A DNA stretch of 64,000 bases, taken from Halomonas sp. McH1-25. Its GTDB lineage: Bacteria; Pseudomonadota; Gammaproteobacteria; Pseudomonadales; Halomonadaceae. This document shows positions 7,701 through 16,971 of the stretch, in pieces. Under the pieces are notes generated by a model, which did no database searches, was not told the origin of the DNA, and worked only from the letters and a program-made list of their open reading frames with translations. Positions within the stretch are counted from its first letter, which is position 1. The number at the start of each line of letters is the position of its first letter. The position numbers were made by a program, and so were the translations under genes. The DNA is taken from NCBI RefSeq assembly GCF_022348165.1, contig NZ_JAKRFI010000001.1:1054001-1118000 (forward strand), written 5' to 3'.

Positions 7701-10298
7701 TCAGGCAGGCGTCGCCGCTGCATGCTTACGTCGGCGTCGCTGCAGCAAAACCACCAGAGCGAATACCGCTAGCCCCGGAATCCACATCCACTCTTTGGAC
7801 CAGCGTTCGACCGGCGCCCTGACGGAGACGATCTCCTGATCGAACTCGAAGCCCAACTCCTCGGCCTGGCTGCCGAACGTGGTCATGTCGACCAGGGTTC
7901 GCCCATCCTCTTCCATCAGTTGCAGCCCCAGGCTTTCCATGCGCTCGGCCCCTGTCTCGCCATCCGGCACCGGCACCAGGACCACGAAGCTGGCCGGGTT
8001 GCCATAGGCATCGAGACCCTCGACGCGCACCCGTAAGTTACTGCCCTCATCCACATTGCCCATTGCCTGCTCGAACTGCGAGGGCGGGACGTCGCGGTAC
8101 GGATCGTGGACTATATCCATCCAGAACCCGGGCCGGAACAGGGTGAACGCCACCAGCAACAGCAGCAGGCTCTCGTACCAGCGGTTGCGTGTCAGCATGT
8201 ACCCTTGTGTGGCGGCGGCGAAGATCAGCATGGCCACCGTGGCGACGATGAAGATCGCGACCCCCTGCAAGGGCGAGACATCGATCAGCAGCAGGTCGGT
8301 ATTGAAGATGAACAGGAACGGCAGCGCCGCGGTACGCAAGCTGTAATAGAAGGCCTGGAAGCCGGTACGGATCGGATCGCCACCCGAAACGGCTGCCGCC
8401 GCGAACGACGCCAGACCAACCGGCGGCGTCACGTCCGCCATGATGCCGAAGTAGAACACGAACAGGTGCACAGCGATCAACGGCACGATCAGTCCGTTCT
8501 GCTGGCCCAGAGACACGATGACCGGCGCTAGCAATGCCGAGACGACAATATAGTTGGCCGTAGTCGGTAGGCCCATACCCAAGATCAGGCTGAGTACTGC
8601 GGTCAATAACAACATGAGCATCAGGTTGCCCATCGACAGGGTCTCGACCAGATCAGCGAGAACCAGCCCGACCCCAGTCTGGGAAACGGCGCCCACGATG
8701 ATGCCCGCCGCGGCCGTGGCAATGCCGATACCGATCATGTTTCGGGCACCGGCAATCAGGCCGGCCCAGAGATCGATAACTCCCTCCTTGATATCCGACG
8801 CCATGTCGCTACGGCCACGGAACATGGCCATCAAGGGACGCTGAGTCAGCATGATGATAATCATCAGGACCGTGGCCCAGAAGGCCGATAATCCCGGCGA
8901 TAGACGCTCCACCATCAGACACCAGACCAGAACGATAACCGGCAGGATATAGTGCAACCCAACCATGACTGTTGGCTTGGTCTGCGGAAGCGTCATGACC
9001 TCCTGATCGGGATCATCCATTTCCAGTTCGGGATAATGCGACCCCACCTTGAGCAAGCCGACATAGACCACTGCGAGCGCGACAGCGACAACCCATGGCG
9101 TGGCATCGCCGAGCACCGGCTTGAGCCAGCCCAGGCCGTAGTAGACGATAAAGGACAGCGCCATCAACGCGATCAGACCGGTCAGAAACCCAATGACCTT
9201 ACGCAGGAACGGCTTGGCCGGATTGCTGCTCTCCAGCCCCTGCATGCCGGCCTTGAGCGCTTCCAGATGGACGATATAGATCAGCGCGATATAGGAAATC
9301 AGCGCAGGCAGAAAAGCATGTTTGATGACCTCGACATAGGAAATCCCTACATACTCCACCATCAGAAACGCGGCGGCGCCCATCACCGGCGGCATGATCT
9401 GGCCATTGACCGAGGATGCCACCTCGACGGCGCCGGCCTTTTCGGCGGAGAAGCCGACCCGCTTCATCATGGGAATGGTGAAGGTACCTGTGGTGACGGT
9501 ATTGGCAATCGATGAACCGGAAATCAGGCCGGTCATGCCCGAAGCAACCACGGCAGCCTTGGCCGGCCCACCGCGGTAGTGCCCCAACAATGAAAACGCG
9601 ACCTTGATGAAATAGTTGCCGGCCCCGGCCTTGTCGAGCAAGGCACCGAATAGCACGAACAGGAAAACGAAACTCGTCGATACGCCAAGTGCGATACCGA
9701 AGACGCCCTGAGTGGTCAACCATTGGTGATTGGCCAGCGCTTCGAAACTCACTCCACGGTGCGCCAGCATTCCCGGCATGTAGGGACCGGCCAAGGAGTA
9801 GACCAGAAAGACGATCGCCACGATCATCAGCGGCGGCCCCAAGGCACGACGCGTCGCCTCGAGCAACAGCACGATGCCGACCACGGCCACGATGACGTCC
9901 TGAAGGATTGGCGCCCCGGGCCGCTGGGCCAGCTGATCGTAGAATAAATACAGATAGGCGCCGGCAAATGCCGCCACCGAAGCCATGATCCAATCGGTGA
10001 CAGGCACCCGGTCACGCGGTGAACGTTTGAATGCCGGGTAGGCCATGTAAGCGAGAAACAGAGCGAAGGCCAGGTGAATCGAGCGCGATTCGGTGGCACT
10101 GAACACACCGAAACCGACAATGAAGGGTAGCGGCGAGGCAATCCACAACTGAAACAGCGACCAGACGGCAGCCGTTCCAAGCAGGATCTTGTTGGGTACC
10201 CCGCCCAACTTTCTCGAGCCGGTATCGCTGGCGGCGACCAGCTCCTCCAACTCATTGGATGGCGCCGAGGCGCCCTTGTTGTTTTCAGCCATACTCAT
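7701..10298 (-). CDS. TRAP transporter permease, fused 4TM/12TM (TAXI type)
   Basis: An 865-residue inner-membrane protein that fuses the small DctQ-like and large DctM-like TRAP subunits, the arrangement usual for TAXI-type TRAP systems. Many hydrophobic segments are visible. Conserved DctM features include GMTGLISGSSIANTVTTGTF and LGMGLPTTANYIVVSALLAP. The C-terminal ~120 residues form a soluble extension before a last hydrophobic segment and a basic tail. It works with the binding protein encoded upstream, using a cation gradient. ATGs at 10298 and 10292 are both possible; CAGG spacing favours the second. Confidence 0.93.
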   Translation of the reverse strand: MSMAENNKGASAPSNELEELVAASDTGSRKLGGVPNKILLGTAAVWSLFQLWIASPLPFIVGFGVFSATESRSIHLAFALFLAYMAYPAFKRSPRDRVPVTDWIMASVAAFAGAYLYLFYDQLAQRPGAPILQDVIVAVVGIVLLLEATRRALGPPLMIVAIVFLVYSLAGPYMPGMLAHRGVSFEALANHQWLTTQGVFGIALGVSTSFVFLFVLFGALLDKAGAGNYFIKVAFSLLGHYRGGPAKAAVVASGMTGLISGSSIANTVTTGTFTIPMMKRVGFSAEKAGAVEVASSVNGQIMPPVMGAAAFLMVEYVGISYVEVIKHAFLPALISYIALIYIVHLEALKAGMQGLESSNPAKPFLRKVIGFLTGLIALMALSFIVYYGLGWLKPVLGDATPWVVAVALAVVYVGLLKVGSHYPELEMDDPDQEVMTLPQTKPTVMVGLHYILPVIVLVWCLMVERLSPGLSAFWATVLMIIIMLTQRPLMAMFRGRSDMASDIKEGVIDLWAGLIAGARNMIGIGIATAAAGIIVGAVSQTGVGLVLADLVETLSMGNLMLMLLLTAVLSLILGMGLPTTANYIVVSALLAPVIVSLGQQNGLIVPLIAVHLFVFYFGIMADVTPPVGLASFAAAAVSGGDPIRTGFQAFYYSLRTAALPFLFIFNTDLLLIDVSPLQGVAIFIVATVAMLIFAAATQGYMLTRNRWYESLLLLLVAFTLFRPGFWMDIVHDPYRDVPPSQFEQAMGNVDEGSNLRVRVEGLDAYGNPASFVVLVPVPDGETGAERMESLGLQLMEEDGRTLVDMTTFGSQAEELGFEFDQEIVSVRAPVERWSKEWMWIPGLAVFALVVLLQRRRRKHAAATPA

Positions 10299-10385
10299 GA
10301 CCTGCTATAGACTGATCGAAAAAAGGCGGTATCGACGTTCCTGGATCGCGTAGTCGCATACCGCCGGTAGGCCGTATAACCGAAA

Positions 10386-10416
10386 GATGCGCGGCAGCCC
10401 ATCGGCTCCGCGCATC
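10386..10416 (-). other. Intercistronic hairpin between TAXI binding protein and permease genes
   Basis: GATGCGCGG (10386-10394) pairs with CCGCGCATC (10408-10416), and inside it AGCC pairs with GGCT around a CATC loop, with one bulged base. It lies between the upstream binding-protein gene and the permease gene. Such hairpins commonly attenuate or protect mRNA so that the binding protein is made in excess; that role is inferred. Confidence 0.65.
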
Positions 10417-10450
10417 CTCCGAGTCACTATCGACTGTCTCCGTCAGGAGA

Positions 10451-11425
10451 TCACTCGATCCAGCCTTGCTCCTTGTAGTAACGCGCCGCGCCTTCGTGCA
10501 GCGGTGCAGTCAGACCATTGCTGATCATTTCCTCGGGCTTGAGGTTGGCGAAGGCCGGATGCAGTCGCTTGAAGCGGTCGAAGTTTTCGAAGACCGACTT
10601 GACGGTGGCATAGACCACATCGGCATCGGTGTTTTCGTCGGTGACCACGGTCGCCATCACGCCGAAAGTGTCCACGTCATCCGGATTGCCCTTGTACAGG
10701 CCGCCAGGGATAGTCACGGTGGAGTAGTAAGGATATTTCTCGACCAGTTGATCGACGGCTTCGCCCTCGAGGGGGACCAGCTTGGCATCGACGGTAGTGG
10801 TCGCTTCCTGGATGGAACCGTTGGGGTGCCCCACCACATAGACCATGGCATCGATGTTGTTATCGGCCAGGGCGGCAGCCTGCTCGGCCGCGGTCAGCTC
10901 GGAGGCCAGCGAATAGACATCGTTGGTCCAGCCCTTGGCATCCATCAGCACTTCCATGGTGGCGCGCTGGCCGGAGCCCGGGTTGCCGATGTTGACACGC
11001 TTGCCCTTGAGATCCTCGAGCTCATCGATGCCGGCATCGGCGCGCGCCAGCACGGTAAGCGGCTCGCCGTGCATCGAGAAAACCGAACGCAGCTCTTTGA
11101 ACGGCTGCTCGAAGTTGCCTTCGCCGTTATAGGCACGGTAAGCCACGTCGGACTGCACCACCCCCATGTCGAGTTCATCGGACTTGATGCCGTTGACGTT
11201 GGCGACGGAACCGCCTGTGGACGGTGCGTTGCACTTGATGTCCTGCTCTTCGCTGCGGTTGACCATGCGACACATGGACTGGCCGACCACGTAGTAAACC
11301 CCCGTCTGGCCACCGGTGCCGATGGTCAGGAACTGCTCCTGCGCCATCGCCGGTGTAGATAGCGTCGCGGCACCCAACATGGCACCGGACAGCATGACGG
11401 CTGCGGAAAGGGAGTGGCGTTTCAT
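10451..11425 (-). CDS. TAXI-family TRAP solute-binding protein
   Basis: A 324-residue periplasmic protein with a signal peptide (MKRHSLSAAVML...TPAMAQ). The mature start QFLTIGTGGQTGVYYVVGQSMC is the hallmark of TAXI proteins, followed by KGKRVNIGNPGSGQRATMEVL. It binds the substrate of the downstream fused permease. Characterised TAXI proteins bind acidic substrates such as glutamate or 2-oxoglutarate; the ligand here cannot be inferred. GAGGAA precedes the ATG at 11425; a longer frame to 11602 lacks a signal peptide. Confidence 0.95.
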   Translation of the reverse strand: MKRHSLSAAVMLSGAMLGAATLSTPAMAQEQFLTIGTGGQTGVYYVVGQSMCRMVNRSEEQDIKCNAPSTGGSVANVNGIKSDELDMGVVQSDVAYRAYNGEGNFEQPFKELRSVFSMHGEPLTVLARADAGIDELEDLKGKRVNIGNPGSGQRATMEVLMDAKGWTNDVYSLASELTAAEQAAALADNNIDAMVYVVGHPNGSIQEATTTVDAKLVPLEGEAVDQLVEKYPYYSTVTIPGGLYKGNPDDVDTFGVMATVVTDENTDADVVYATVKSVFENFDRFKRLHPAFANLKPEEMISNGLTAPLHEGAARYYKEQGWIE

Positions 11426-11847
11426 GCACGATTCCTCTTCATGAGTTGTTTTACGAATATCGACGACGGTCGATAGCCTGCCGTTCAACGGTTGGCTGCA
11501 CATCGACCTGCCGGTCAACATCGCTATCCCTACGTTAACAAGATACGCACTGCCATGCAGGGCTGCAAAAGCAGTCGCTAAATTGCCGACACCAGCCAGC
11601 AATGCAAGCCGATGCAGGTAAGGCTAGTGCATCGATCGCGCTTACAGTGCGTTAATCTAACAGCACCGTTATATTACAAGCAGGATTTTCGTTATACCAC
11701 GCCATGCTAGACAGAATTGCTTCTTGCAAAATGGCTAACGAGCATTTCCACTTGGAGGCGTTCCCGACCCGATGCGGCAGGCAGGTTAGCGCATAAACGT
11801 CGAGCGGCCTACGCTGAGAATACGCCAAGCATAGCGAAGGAGGCGCC
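11426..11847. other. Divergent intergenic region (422 bases)
   Basis: This gap between the TAXI operon and the macrodomain gene must hold both promoters. I see no gene in it; frames present lack start signals and family resemblance. A relatively AT-rich patch (about 11640-11720) is the likeliest promoter area. It contains one of three copies of the 14-mer GGTAAGGCTAGTGC (11617-11630). Confidence 0.5.
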
Positions 11848-12375
11848 ATGAGCGCACAACCGCACATCGAATGCGTTCAAGGGGATATCGCACAACAGCC
11901 GGACATGGAGGCCGTAGTCAACGCCGCCAATGCCGACCTGACTATCGGTGGCGGCGTAGCCGGGGCATTGCATCGTGCCGCTGGCCCCGGCCTGGAAGAA
12001 GAGTGCCGCCCTATGGCACCGATTCGCCCGGGCCAAGCCGTTATCAGCGGTGCCCACAAGTTGCCCAACCGTTACGTCATCCATTGTCTCGGCCCGGTCT
12101 ACGGCGTCGACGAGCCCGCCGATGAACTGCTTGCCAGTTGCTACCGCGAAGCGATACGTCTGGCCGAAGACAAGAGCATCGCCTCGCTCGCCTTTCCTTC
12201 GCTCTCCACCGGCGCCTTCGGTTACCCCATGCCGGATGCCACACGCATCGCTCTCGACACCGTCATTCAGGCCAGCCGCGACAGCCATTCGCTACGCCAT
12301 ATCCGTTTCGTCCTGTTCAGCGAAGACGCCGTACGCATCCATCAGCAGATCCTCGGCTCGCTTCAGGAGCCCTGA
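11848..12375 (+). CDS. Macrodomain protein, probable O-acetyl-ADP-ribose deacetylase
   Basis: A 175-residue single macrodomain. VVNAANADLTIGGGVAGALHRAAG carries the conserved Asn and the glycine-rich ADP-ribose loop of the MacroD/YmdB class, and SLSTGAFGYP is the second ligand loop. Family members hydrolyse O-acetyl-ADP-ribose or mono-ADP-ribosyl-Asp/Glu. GAAGGAGG precedes the ATG. It lies alone between two TRAP operons, with no partner ADP-ribosyltransferase or sirtuin in view. Confidence 0.92.
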   Translation: MSAQPHIECVQGDIAQQPDMEAVVNAANADLTIGGGVAGALHRAAGPGLEEECRPMAPIRPGQAVISGAHKLPNRYVIHCLGPVYGVDEPADELLASCYREAIRLAEDKSIASLAFPSLSTGAFGYPMPDATRIALDTVIQASRDSHSLRHIRFVLFSEDAVRIHQQILGSLQEP

Positions 12376-12387
12376 CACGACTGCTTA

Positions 12388-13683
12388 TTACAGGTTGTAG
12401 CCAAGGATGCGCGGCAACCACAGGGCGATTTCCGGGAACAGCGCTACCAGCAGCAGTGCACCGCCCATGGCGACGACGAACAATAGGGCCCAGCCCATGG
12501 TTTGCTCCAGGCGGATCCGAGCCACTTCGGTCGTCACCATCAGATTGACCGCGACGGGTGGCGTGAACTGGCCAATGGCGATATTCATGGCCAGCAGGAT
12601 ACCGAACCATACCGGATTCCAGCCGAAGTGCTGCATGACCGGCACCAGAATAGGCATCAGGATCAGATAGATCGAGATCGCATCCAGCAGCATGCCGGCC
12701 AGCAGCACGGCAAGCATGATCAGTACCAGCAACACCGCACCATTATCGGATAGCCCGATCAGCCACTCCGCCATGTGACGGAACGTTCCCAGCATGGTCC
12801 CCGCCCAGGCGAAAATGCCGGCCAGGGCAATGATCAGCATGACCACACCGGAAATCACCGCCGCTTCGCCGAATAGCCGCCAAAGGTCACGCCAGTCCAA
12901 CTCACGGGTGATGACCAGCCCCACCACGACGCCATAGGCGACGGCGGCCACTGCCGCCTCGGTCGGAGTGAACAGACCGCTGCGTAGCCCACCGAGAATG
13001 ATGACCGGCGCGAACAGTGCCGGTAACGCCTGGCGAAAGCTTTCGCCCAATGGCGGACGTTCGGTGGTGTCCGGCGCTTCCCAGCCGTGGCGCCGTGCCA
13101 GCCAGAAAGCCGGGACCAGCAGAGACAGCCCGGCCAGAATGCCGGGAAACAGACCGGCCGCGAACAGGGCCCGCAGATCCACCCCGGGCACCACGATGGA
13201 ATACAGGATCAACGCTACCGACGGCGGAATCAGGATCGCCGTCGAGGCCGAAGCAGCGATCAGCGTCGCCGAGAACGGCTTCGGATAACCGGCACGCGTC
13301 ATGCTCGGCAACATGACCATCGCCACTGCGGCGGCATCCGCCGGACCGGACCCGCTCATGCCACCCATGATCATGCATACCAGTACCGCAACCAGCGCCA
13401 ACCCACCGTGGCGCGGCCCGATCAATGCCTGGGCGAAGCGCACCAGCCGGGCCGCCACGCCCGCCCGCTCGAAGATCAGACCGGTGAGAATGAACAGCGG
13501 AATCGCGATCAGTGGATACTTGGCAACGCTGTTATAGGTGTTGGTGCCCAAGGTGGCGAGCATGGCCGGCGACAGGCCGGTAACGATGCCCACGGCGCCG
13601 GACAGACCCAGCGCCAATGCTACCGGCAGACCCGCGACCAGCAGCGCGATGAAGCTCAAGATCATCCACAAGTCAGGACTCAT
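12388..13683 (-). CDS. TRAP transporter large permease (DctM)
   Basis: A 431-residue inner-membrane protein with about twelve hydrophobic segments. Conserved DctM motifs include GGMSGSGPADAAAVAMVMLPSM and SASTAILIPPSVALILYSIV, plus ASTA near the substrate path. It couples substrate uptake to a sodium or proton gradient together with the DctQ and DctP partners encoded just upstream. Its start overlaps the 3' end of the DctQ gene by 11 bases, so translation is probably coupled. Its stop is 12 bases from the convergent macrodomain gene. Confidence 0.95.
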   Translation of the reverse strand: MSPDLWMILSFIALLVAGLPVALALGLSGAVGIVTGLSPAMLATLGTNTYNSVAKYPLIAIPLFILTGLIFERAGVAARLVRFAQALIGPRHGGLALVAVLVCMIMGGMSGSGPADAAAVAMVMLPSMTRAGYPKPFSATLIAASASTAILIPPSVALILYSIVVPGVDLRALFAAGLFPGILAGLSLLVPAFWLARRHGWEAPDTTERPPLGESFRQALPALFAPVIILGGLRSGLFTPTEAAVAAVAYGVVVGLVITRELDWRDLWRLFGEAAVISGVVMLIIALAGIFAWAGTMLGTFRHMAEWLIGLSDNGAVLLVLIMLAVLLAGMLLDAISIYLILMPILVPVMQHFGWNPVWFGILLAMNIAIGQFTPPVAVNLMVTTEVARIRLEQTMGWALLFVVAMGGALLLVALFPEIALWLPRILGYNL

Positions 13684-14155
13684 CGTCGTTGAGCCTCCCG
13701 CGCAGGCGGTCCAAGGTCTGCTGCGTCAGCCGCAGCAACATCAGGGCAGCCAGGACCGGCAGCCAGACGATATACCACCATTGCGGCACACCCAGACCCG
13801 GTGACTGGGTTTCCCAGCGGTACTCCTCGATGGCCAGCTTGGCGCCGAACCACACCATCAGTCCCAGCACGACCGCCCCGGCCAGCCACTGGAAAACGAT
13901 CAGCGCGCGCTGCGGCCCTTTGGGCAGGGCCCGTTCGAGCAAGCCGATGCGTATATGACCGTTACGCCGCATCGCGACGGCGGCCCCGGCAAAGGTCAGC
14001 ACGACGAGAAGAAACACCGAGATCTCCTCGGTGAAGGCGAAGGATGCATCCGTGACATAACGAACGATCACATTGCCCAGGCTGATTAGCGCAATGACGA
14101 CCAGAGCCAGAGTCGCCAGCACCCGCTCCAGCCGGGCATCGGGTTTCGATTTCAT
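13673..14155 (-). CDS. TRAP transporter small permease (DctQ)
   Basis: A 160-residue protein with four hydrophobic segments: LVVIALISLGNVIVRYV, EEISVFLLVVLTFAGAAVAMR, VFQWLAGAVVLGLMVWFGAKL and WWYIVWLPVLAALMLLRL. The RNGHIRIGLL loop after the second helix is conserved in DctQ. It forms the membrane complex with DctM. The start codon at 14155 has only a weak Shine-Dalgarno, consistent with lower expression than the binding protein. Confidence 0.93.
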   Translation of the reverse strand: MKSKPDARLERVLATLALVVIALISLGNVIVRYVTDASFAFTEEISVFLLVVLTFAGAAVAMRRNGHIRIGLLERALPKGPQRALIVFQWLAGAVVLGLMVWFGAKLAIEEYRWETQSPGLGVPQWWYIVWLPVLAALMLLRLTQQTLDRLRGRLNDDES

Positions 14156-14180
14156 GACAAGACCGTTTCGAAGCGAGGTT

Positions 14181-14242
14181 CGGTACCGGCCGACTCAACA
14201 GCCACCGGTACCGCGCCCCGTTGACAGGAAAATGACGGGGCG
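14181..14242 (-). other. Two tandem hairpins between DctP and DctQ genes
   Basis: CGGTACCGG (14181-14189) pairs with CCGGTACCG (14205-14213), and immediately beside it CGCCCCGT (14214-14221) pairs with ACGGGGCG (14235-14242). They fill the 90-base gap after the binding-protein gene. They probably lower read-through or stabilise the upstream message. Confidence 0.65.
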
Positions 14243-14245
14243 AAC

Positions 14246-15253
14246 TCAGCGGTTCTCTACCGCCTGGCGAGCCGCATCGACCAGGTCCGGGCCGATTTCC
14301 GGCGCCCAGCTCTCATAGACGCTCTGAGTGGCGTCGACGAAGGCTTGGCGCTGCGTCTCGTCAAGCTCGATGACCTCGACGCCGCGCGATTTGATGGCCT
14401 CCAGTCGCTCGTCTTTCTGATCGCGGGACATTTCGATTTCCCACTGGCCGGCGTCGACCGCCGCCTGGCGAAGCAGCTCGCGGTCTTCCTCGGGCAATTG
14501 CTGCCAGACTCGCTGATTGACGGCAAAAATCAGCGGATCGTTCATGTAGTGCCATAAGGTGAGGTACTTTTGTCCGACCTGATCGATACGCGCCACGTCG
14601 AAGACCGACAGCGGATTTTCCTGACCGTCGACGGCGCCAGTCGTCAGCGCCGGCTTGGCGTCGGCCCAGCTCATTTGGGTAGGATTGGCACCCAGCGCGG
14701 TAAAGGTATCCTGGAACAGCGGCGAGCCGACTACACGAATCTTGAGTCCGTCGAGGTCGTCCGGCGAATCGATGGGCAGCTTGGAGTTGGACAGCTCGCG
14801 GAAGCCGTTCTCCCCCCAGGCCAGCGGCACGACGCCACGCGATTCGATGGCATCGAAGACCATCTGTCCGGCGTCGCCTCCGGTAATGGCATCGACGGCC
14901 TCGGTGTCGGGCATCAAGAAAGGCAGCGAAAACAGGTTGAGTTCTGGGACCTGTGGCGACCAGTTGATGGTCGAGCCGACGGCCATGTCGATCAGCCCCT
15001 GGCGCATCGCCGAGAACTCCCGGGTCTGATCGCCACTGACCAGTTGCGAATTGGGGTAGACGCGAAGGGTGATACGCCCCTCGGAGCGCTCTTCCACCAG
15101 TTCGGCCCATTTCTCGGCGGCCTGGCCCCAGGGAAAGTCGGCGGAAAGTACGGTGGACACGGAATATTCACGTGCCTGGGCGCTCAGTGCCACACAGAAT
15201 AGGGCGGCTCCCGCCAGTGTGGTGGAAAGCGCAGAGAAGCGGCGTGTCGGCAT
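14246..15253 (-). CDS. TRAP transporter substrate-binding protein (DctP family)
   Basis: A 335-residue periplasmic protein with a signal peptide (to about SAQAR). The DctP fold is recognisable from FPWGQAAEKWAELVEERSEGRI, VYPNSQLVSGDQT and the conserved Arg in DGLKIRVVGSPLFQDTFTALGANP that salt-bridges a substrate carboxylate. A carboxylate ligand is therefore likely but not identified. AAGGAAC precedes the ATG at 15253. It heads the DctP-DctQ-DctM operon. Confidence 0.95.
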   Translation of the reverse strand: MPTRRFSALSTTLAGAALFCVALSAQAREYSVSTVLSADFPWGQAAEKWAELVEERSEGRITLRVYPNSQLVSGDQTREFSAMRQGLIDMAVGSTINWSPQVPELNLFSLPFLMPDTEAVDAITGGDAGQMVFDAIESRGVVPLAWGENGFRELSNSKLPIDSPDDLDGLKIRVVGSPLFQDTFTALGANPTQMSWADAKPALTTGAVDGQENPLSVFDVARIDQVGQKYLTLWHYMNDPLIFAVNQRVWQQLPEEDRELLRQAAVDAGQWEIEMSRDQKDERLEAIKSRGVEVIELDETQRQAFVDATQSVYESWAPEIGPDLVDAARQAVENR

Positions 15254-15496
15254 GTCGTTTGTTCCTTGCATGCAGCCGGCCGGCAATGTCGGCACGGGCA
15301 TCGTTATCGGTATCGTGGGGACGCATGGAGCCGTCCCGATCGCTTGCAAGGTCCTTCGGGTACAAAGACCGTGGGTGGCCGGCTTGTGGCGCAGCCGGAA
15401 CGGGAAACGCGTGATAGGCGCGAGGTGCCCCGTTCCCCTGCTATTGTAAGGGCCGCCACGCCGAAGAAAAGGCTCCGTTGGGCGAAGACGATAGCC

Positions 15497-15967
15497 TCAG
15501 GGCAGATCGACCCGATCGCCCACCTCGATGTCATGGGTTTCGAAGAAGCCGGCATTGACCTCCAGGGCATATTGGAAAGGCACGCCGGCCGGGTAGGTTG
15601 GGCATCGGGTGTTCACATCGTTGCCGCACGGCACCATGCTGTCGATGGCACGGATCGTCCCTTCGGACCCGATGAAGGCGATATCCAGGGGAATTTTCGT
15701 GCGGTGCATCCAGAAGCCGGTGGATGGCGATTGCCGCTGCGGGTAAACGAACAGCATGCCGGCATCGGCAGCGAGGCGATCGCGCTCCATCAGGCCGTAG
15801 GACCGCTCCTTCGCGGTACGGGCAATCTCCACGGTCAAGCGATAGGTCCGCTCGCCATTGTCGATGGTCAGGGTGCCCTCTTCCAGCGCTTCGGTCGGCG
15901 CTACCCAGGCCAATGCCAACCCCGACACGAGCACTGCCCGCCACGCTAACGTATTGATGTTTTCCAT
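15497..15967 (-). CDS. DUF192 family secreted protein
   Basis: A 156-residue protein with a signal peptide (MENINTLAW... to about TEALE). ARTAKERSYGLMERDRLAADAGMLFVYP, GFWMHRTKIPLDIAFIG and the C-terminal ALEVNAGFFETHDIEVGDRV are the standard DUF192 blocks. The family is a small beta-rich domain of unknown function. The ATG at 15967 gives a proper signal peptide; the longer start at 16027 would overlap the divergent gene's leader. Confidence 0.85.
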   Translation of the reverse strand: MENINTLAWRAVLVSGLALAWVAPTEALEEGTLTIDNGERTYRLTVEIARTAKERSYGLMERDRLAADAGMLFVYPQRQSPSTGFWMHRTKIPLDIAFIGSEGTIRAIDSMVPCGNDVNTRCPTYPAGVPFQYALEVNAGFFETHDIEVGDRVDLP

Positions 15968-16071
15968 GTATTCTCTCGCTTCACGTATCGCCACGTCGAC
16001 GGCCAGGGTCGCCAGGCTCCATGCCACGCTTCTATACTGTCGCCCGCCTTACCCCTGATCAAGGAAGACCT

Positions 16072-16926
16072 GTGCCCCTCCGAGACCTCCTGCTGGGCTT
16101 GTTCATCATCGCCATCTGGGCGCTCAACATCATCGTCATCAAGCTCGGCGTTGCCGATATGCCGCCGTTATTGCTGATGACGTTACGCTTCATGCTCGTC
16201 GCTGCCCTGATCGTGCCATTTACGCGCATCGACCGGAAGCAGTTGCCCTGGCTGCTGTTGTTATCAGTGACCTTCGGCGGGCTGCACTTTCCGCTGCTGT
16301 TCCTGGGCCTGGGCGAAGCCGAAGCCGGTACCGGCGCCCTGCTCGTCCAGATGGGCACACCTTTCGCTACCCTGTTGGCCGCAGCTTTCCTCAAGGAGCG
16401 CCTCAGTCCACGCCGCTGGCTGGGCCTGGCACTCTCCTTTGGTGGCGTCGTAGTGCTCGCCGGCGGACCATCGCTGCCTTCCCTGCTACCGACGGCCCTA
16501 TTGCTGGCCAGCGCCTTTTTCTGGGCCGTCTCCAACCTGATCATCAAGGCGGCACCCGACATTCCGCCGTTGACGCTCGCAGGCTGGATCGCGCTATTCG
16601 CCATCCCCCAGGTTGGATTGGGAACGTGGTGGTTCGAAGACGCTCAATGGTTGGCGTTGTCGCGTGCCGGGTGGGCCGGCTGGGGCGCCGTGTTCTATAC
16701 CGCCGTGATGTCCTCGATCGTCGCCTACGGCTTGTGGTATCGGCTATTGCAAAAACATCCGGTAAGCCGTGTCGTTCCTCTCTCGCTGCTCATGCCGGTA
16801 TTCGCCGTATTGCTCGGCATGTGGCTACTCGGCGACCCGTTGGGCGTCAACAAACTGGTGGGCGGGTTGATGGTGGTTTCCGGGCTGGCGGTCATCAACA
16901 TTTCTTTCAAGCGAAAGGGCGCGTAA
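16072..16926 (+). CDS. EamA/DMT-family transporter
   Basis: A 284-residue inner-membrane protein with ten hydrophobic segments in two EamA repeats (for example FIIAIWALNIIVIKLGVADMPP and the second-half AVMSSIVAYGLWYRLLQ). Members export metabolites or amino acids (RhtA, YdcZ, EamA types); the substrate is unknown. I place the start at GTG 16072, because AAGGA sits six bases before it; the ATG at 16021 has no ribosome-binding site. Confidence 0.9.
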   Translation: MPLRDLLLGLFIIAIWALNIIVIKLGVADMPPLLLMTLRFMLVAALIVPFTRIDRKQLPWLLLLSVTFGGLHFPLLFLGLGEAEAGTGALLVQMGTPFATLLAAAFLKERLSPRRWLGLALSFGGVVVLAGGPSLPSLLPTALLLASAFFWAVSNLIIKAAPDIPPLTLAGWIALFAIPQVGLGTWWFEDAQWLALSRAGWAGWGAVFYTAVMSSIVAYGLWYRLLQKHPVSRVVPLSLLMPVFAVLLGMWLLGDPLGVNKLVGGLMVVSGLAVINISFKRKGA

Positions 16927-16951
16927 CCGTAGCCGGTCACGCGCCCCTTTT
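16914..16951 (+). terminator. Terminator overlapping the stop of the EamA gene
   Basis: GGGCGCGT (16917-16924) pairs with ACGCGCCC (16939-16946), and TTTT follows at 16948. The left arm includes the first base of the TAA stop codon. A-tract upstream and T-tract downstream make it potentially bidirectional. Confidence 0.75.
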
Positions 16952-16971
16952 ACCGACCGACGGACCGAAGC

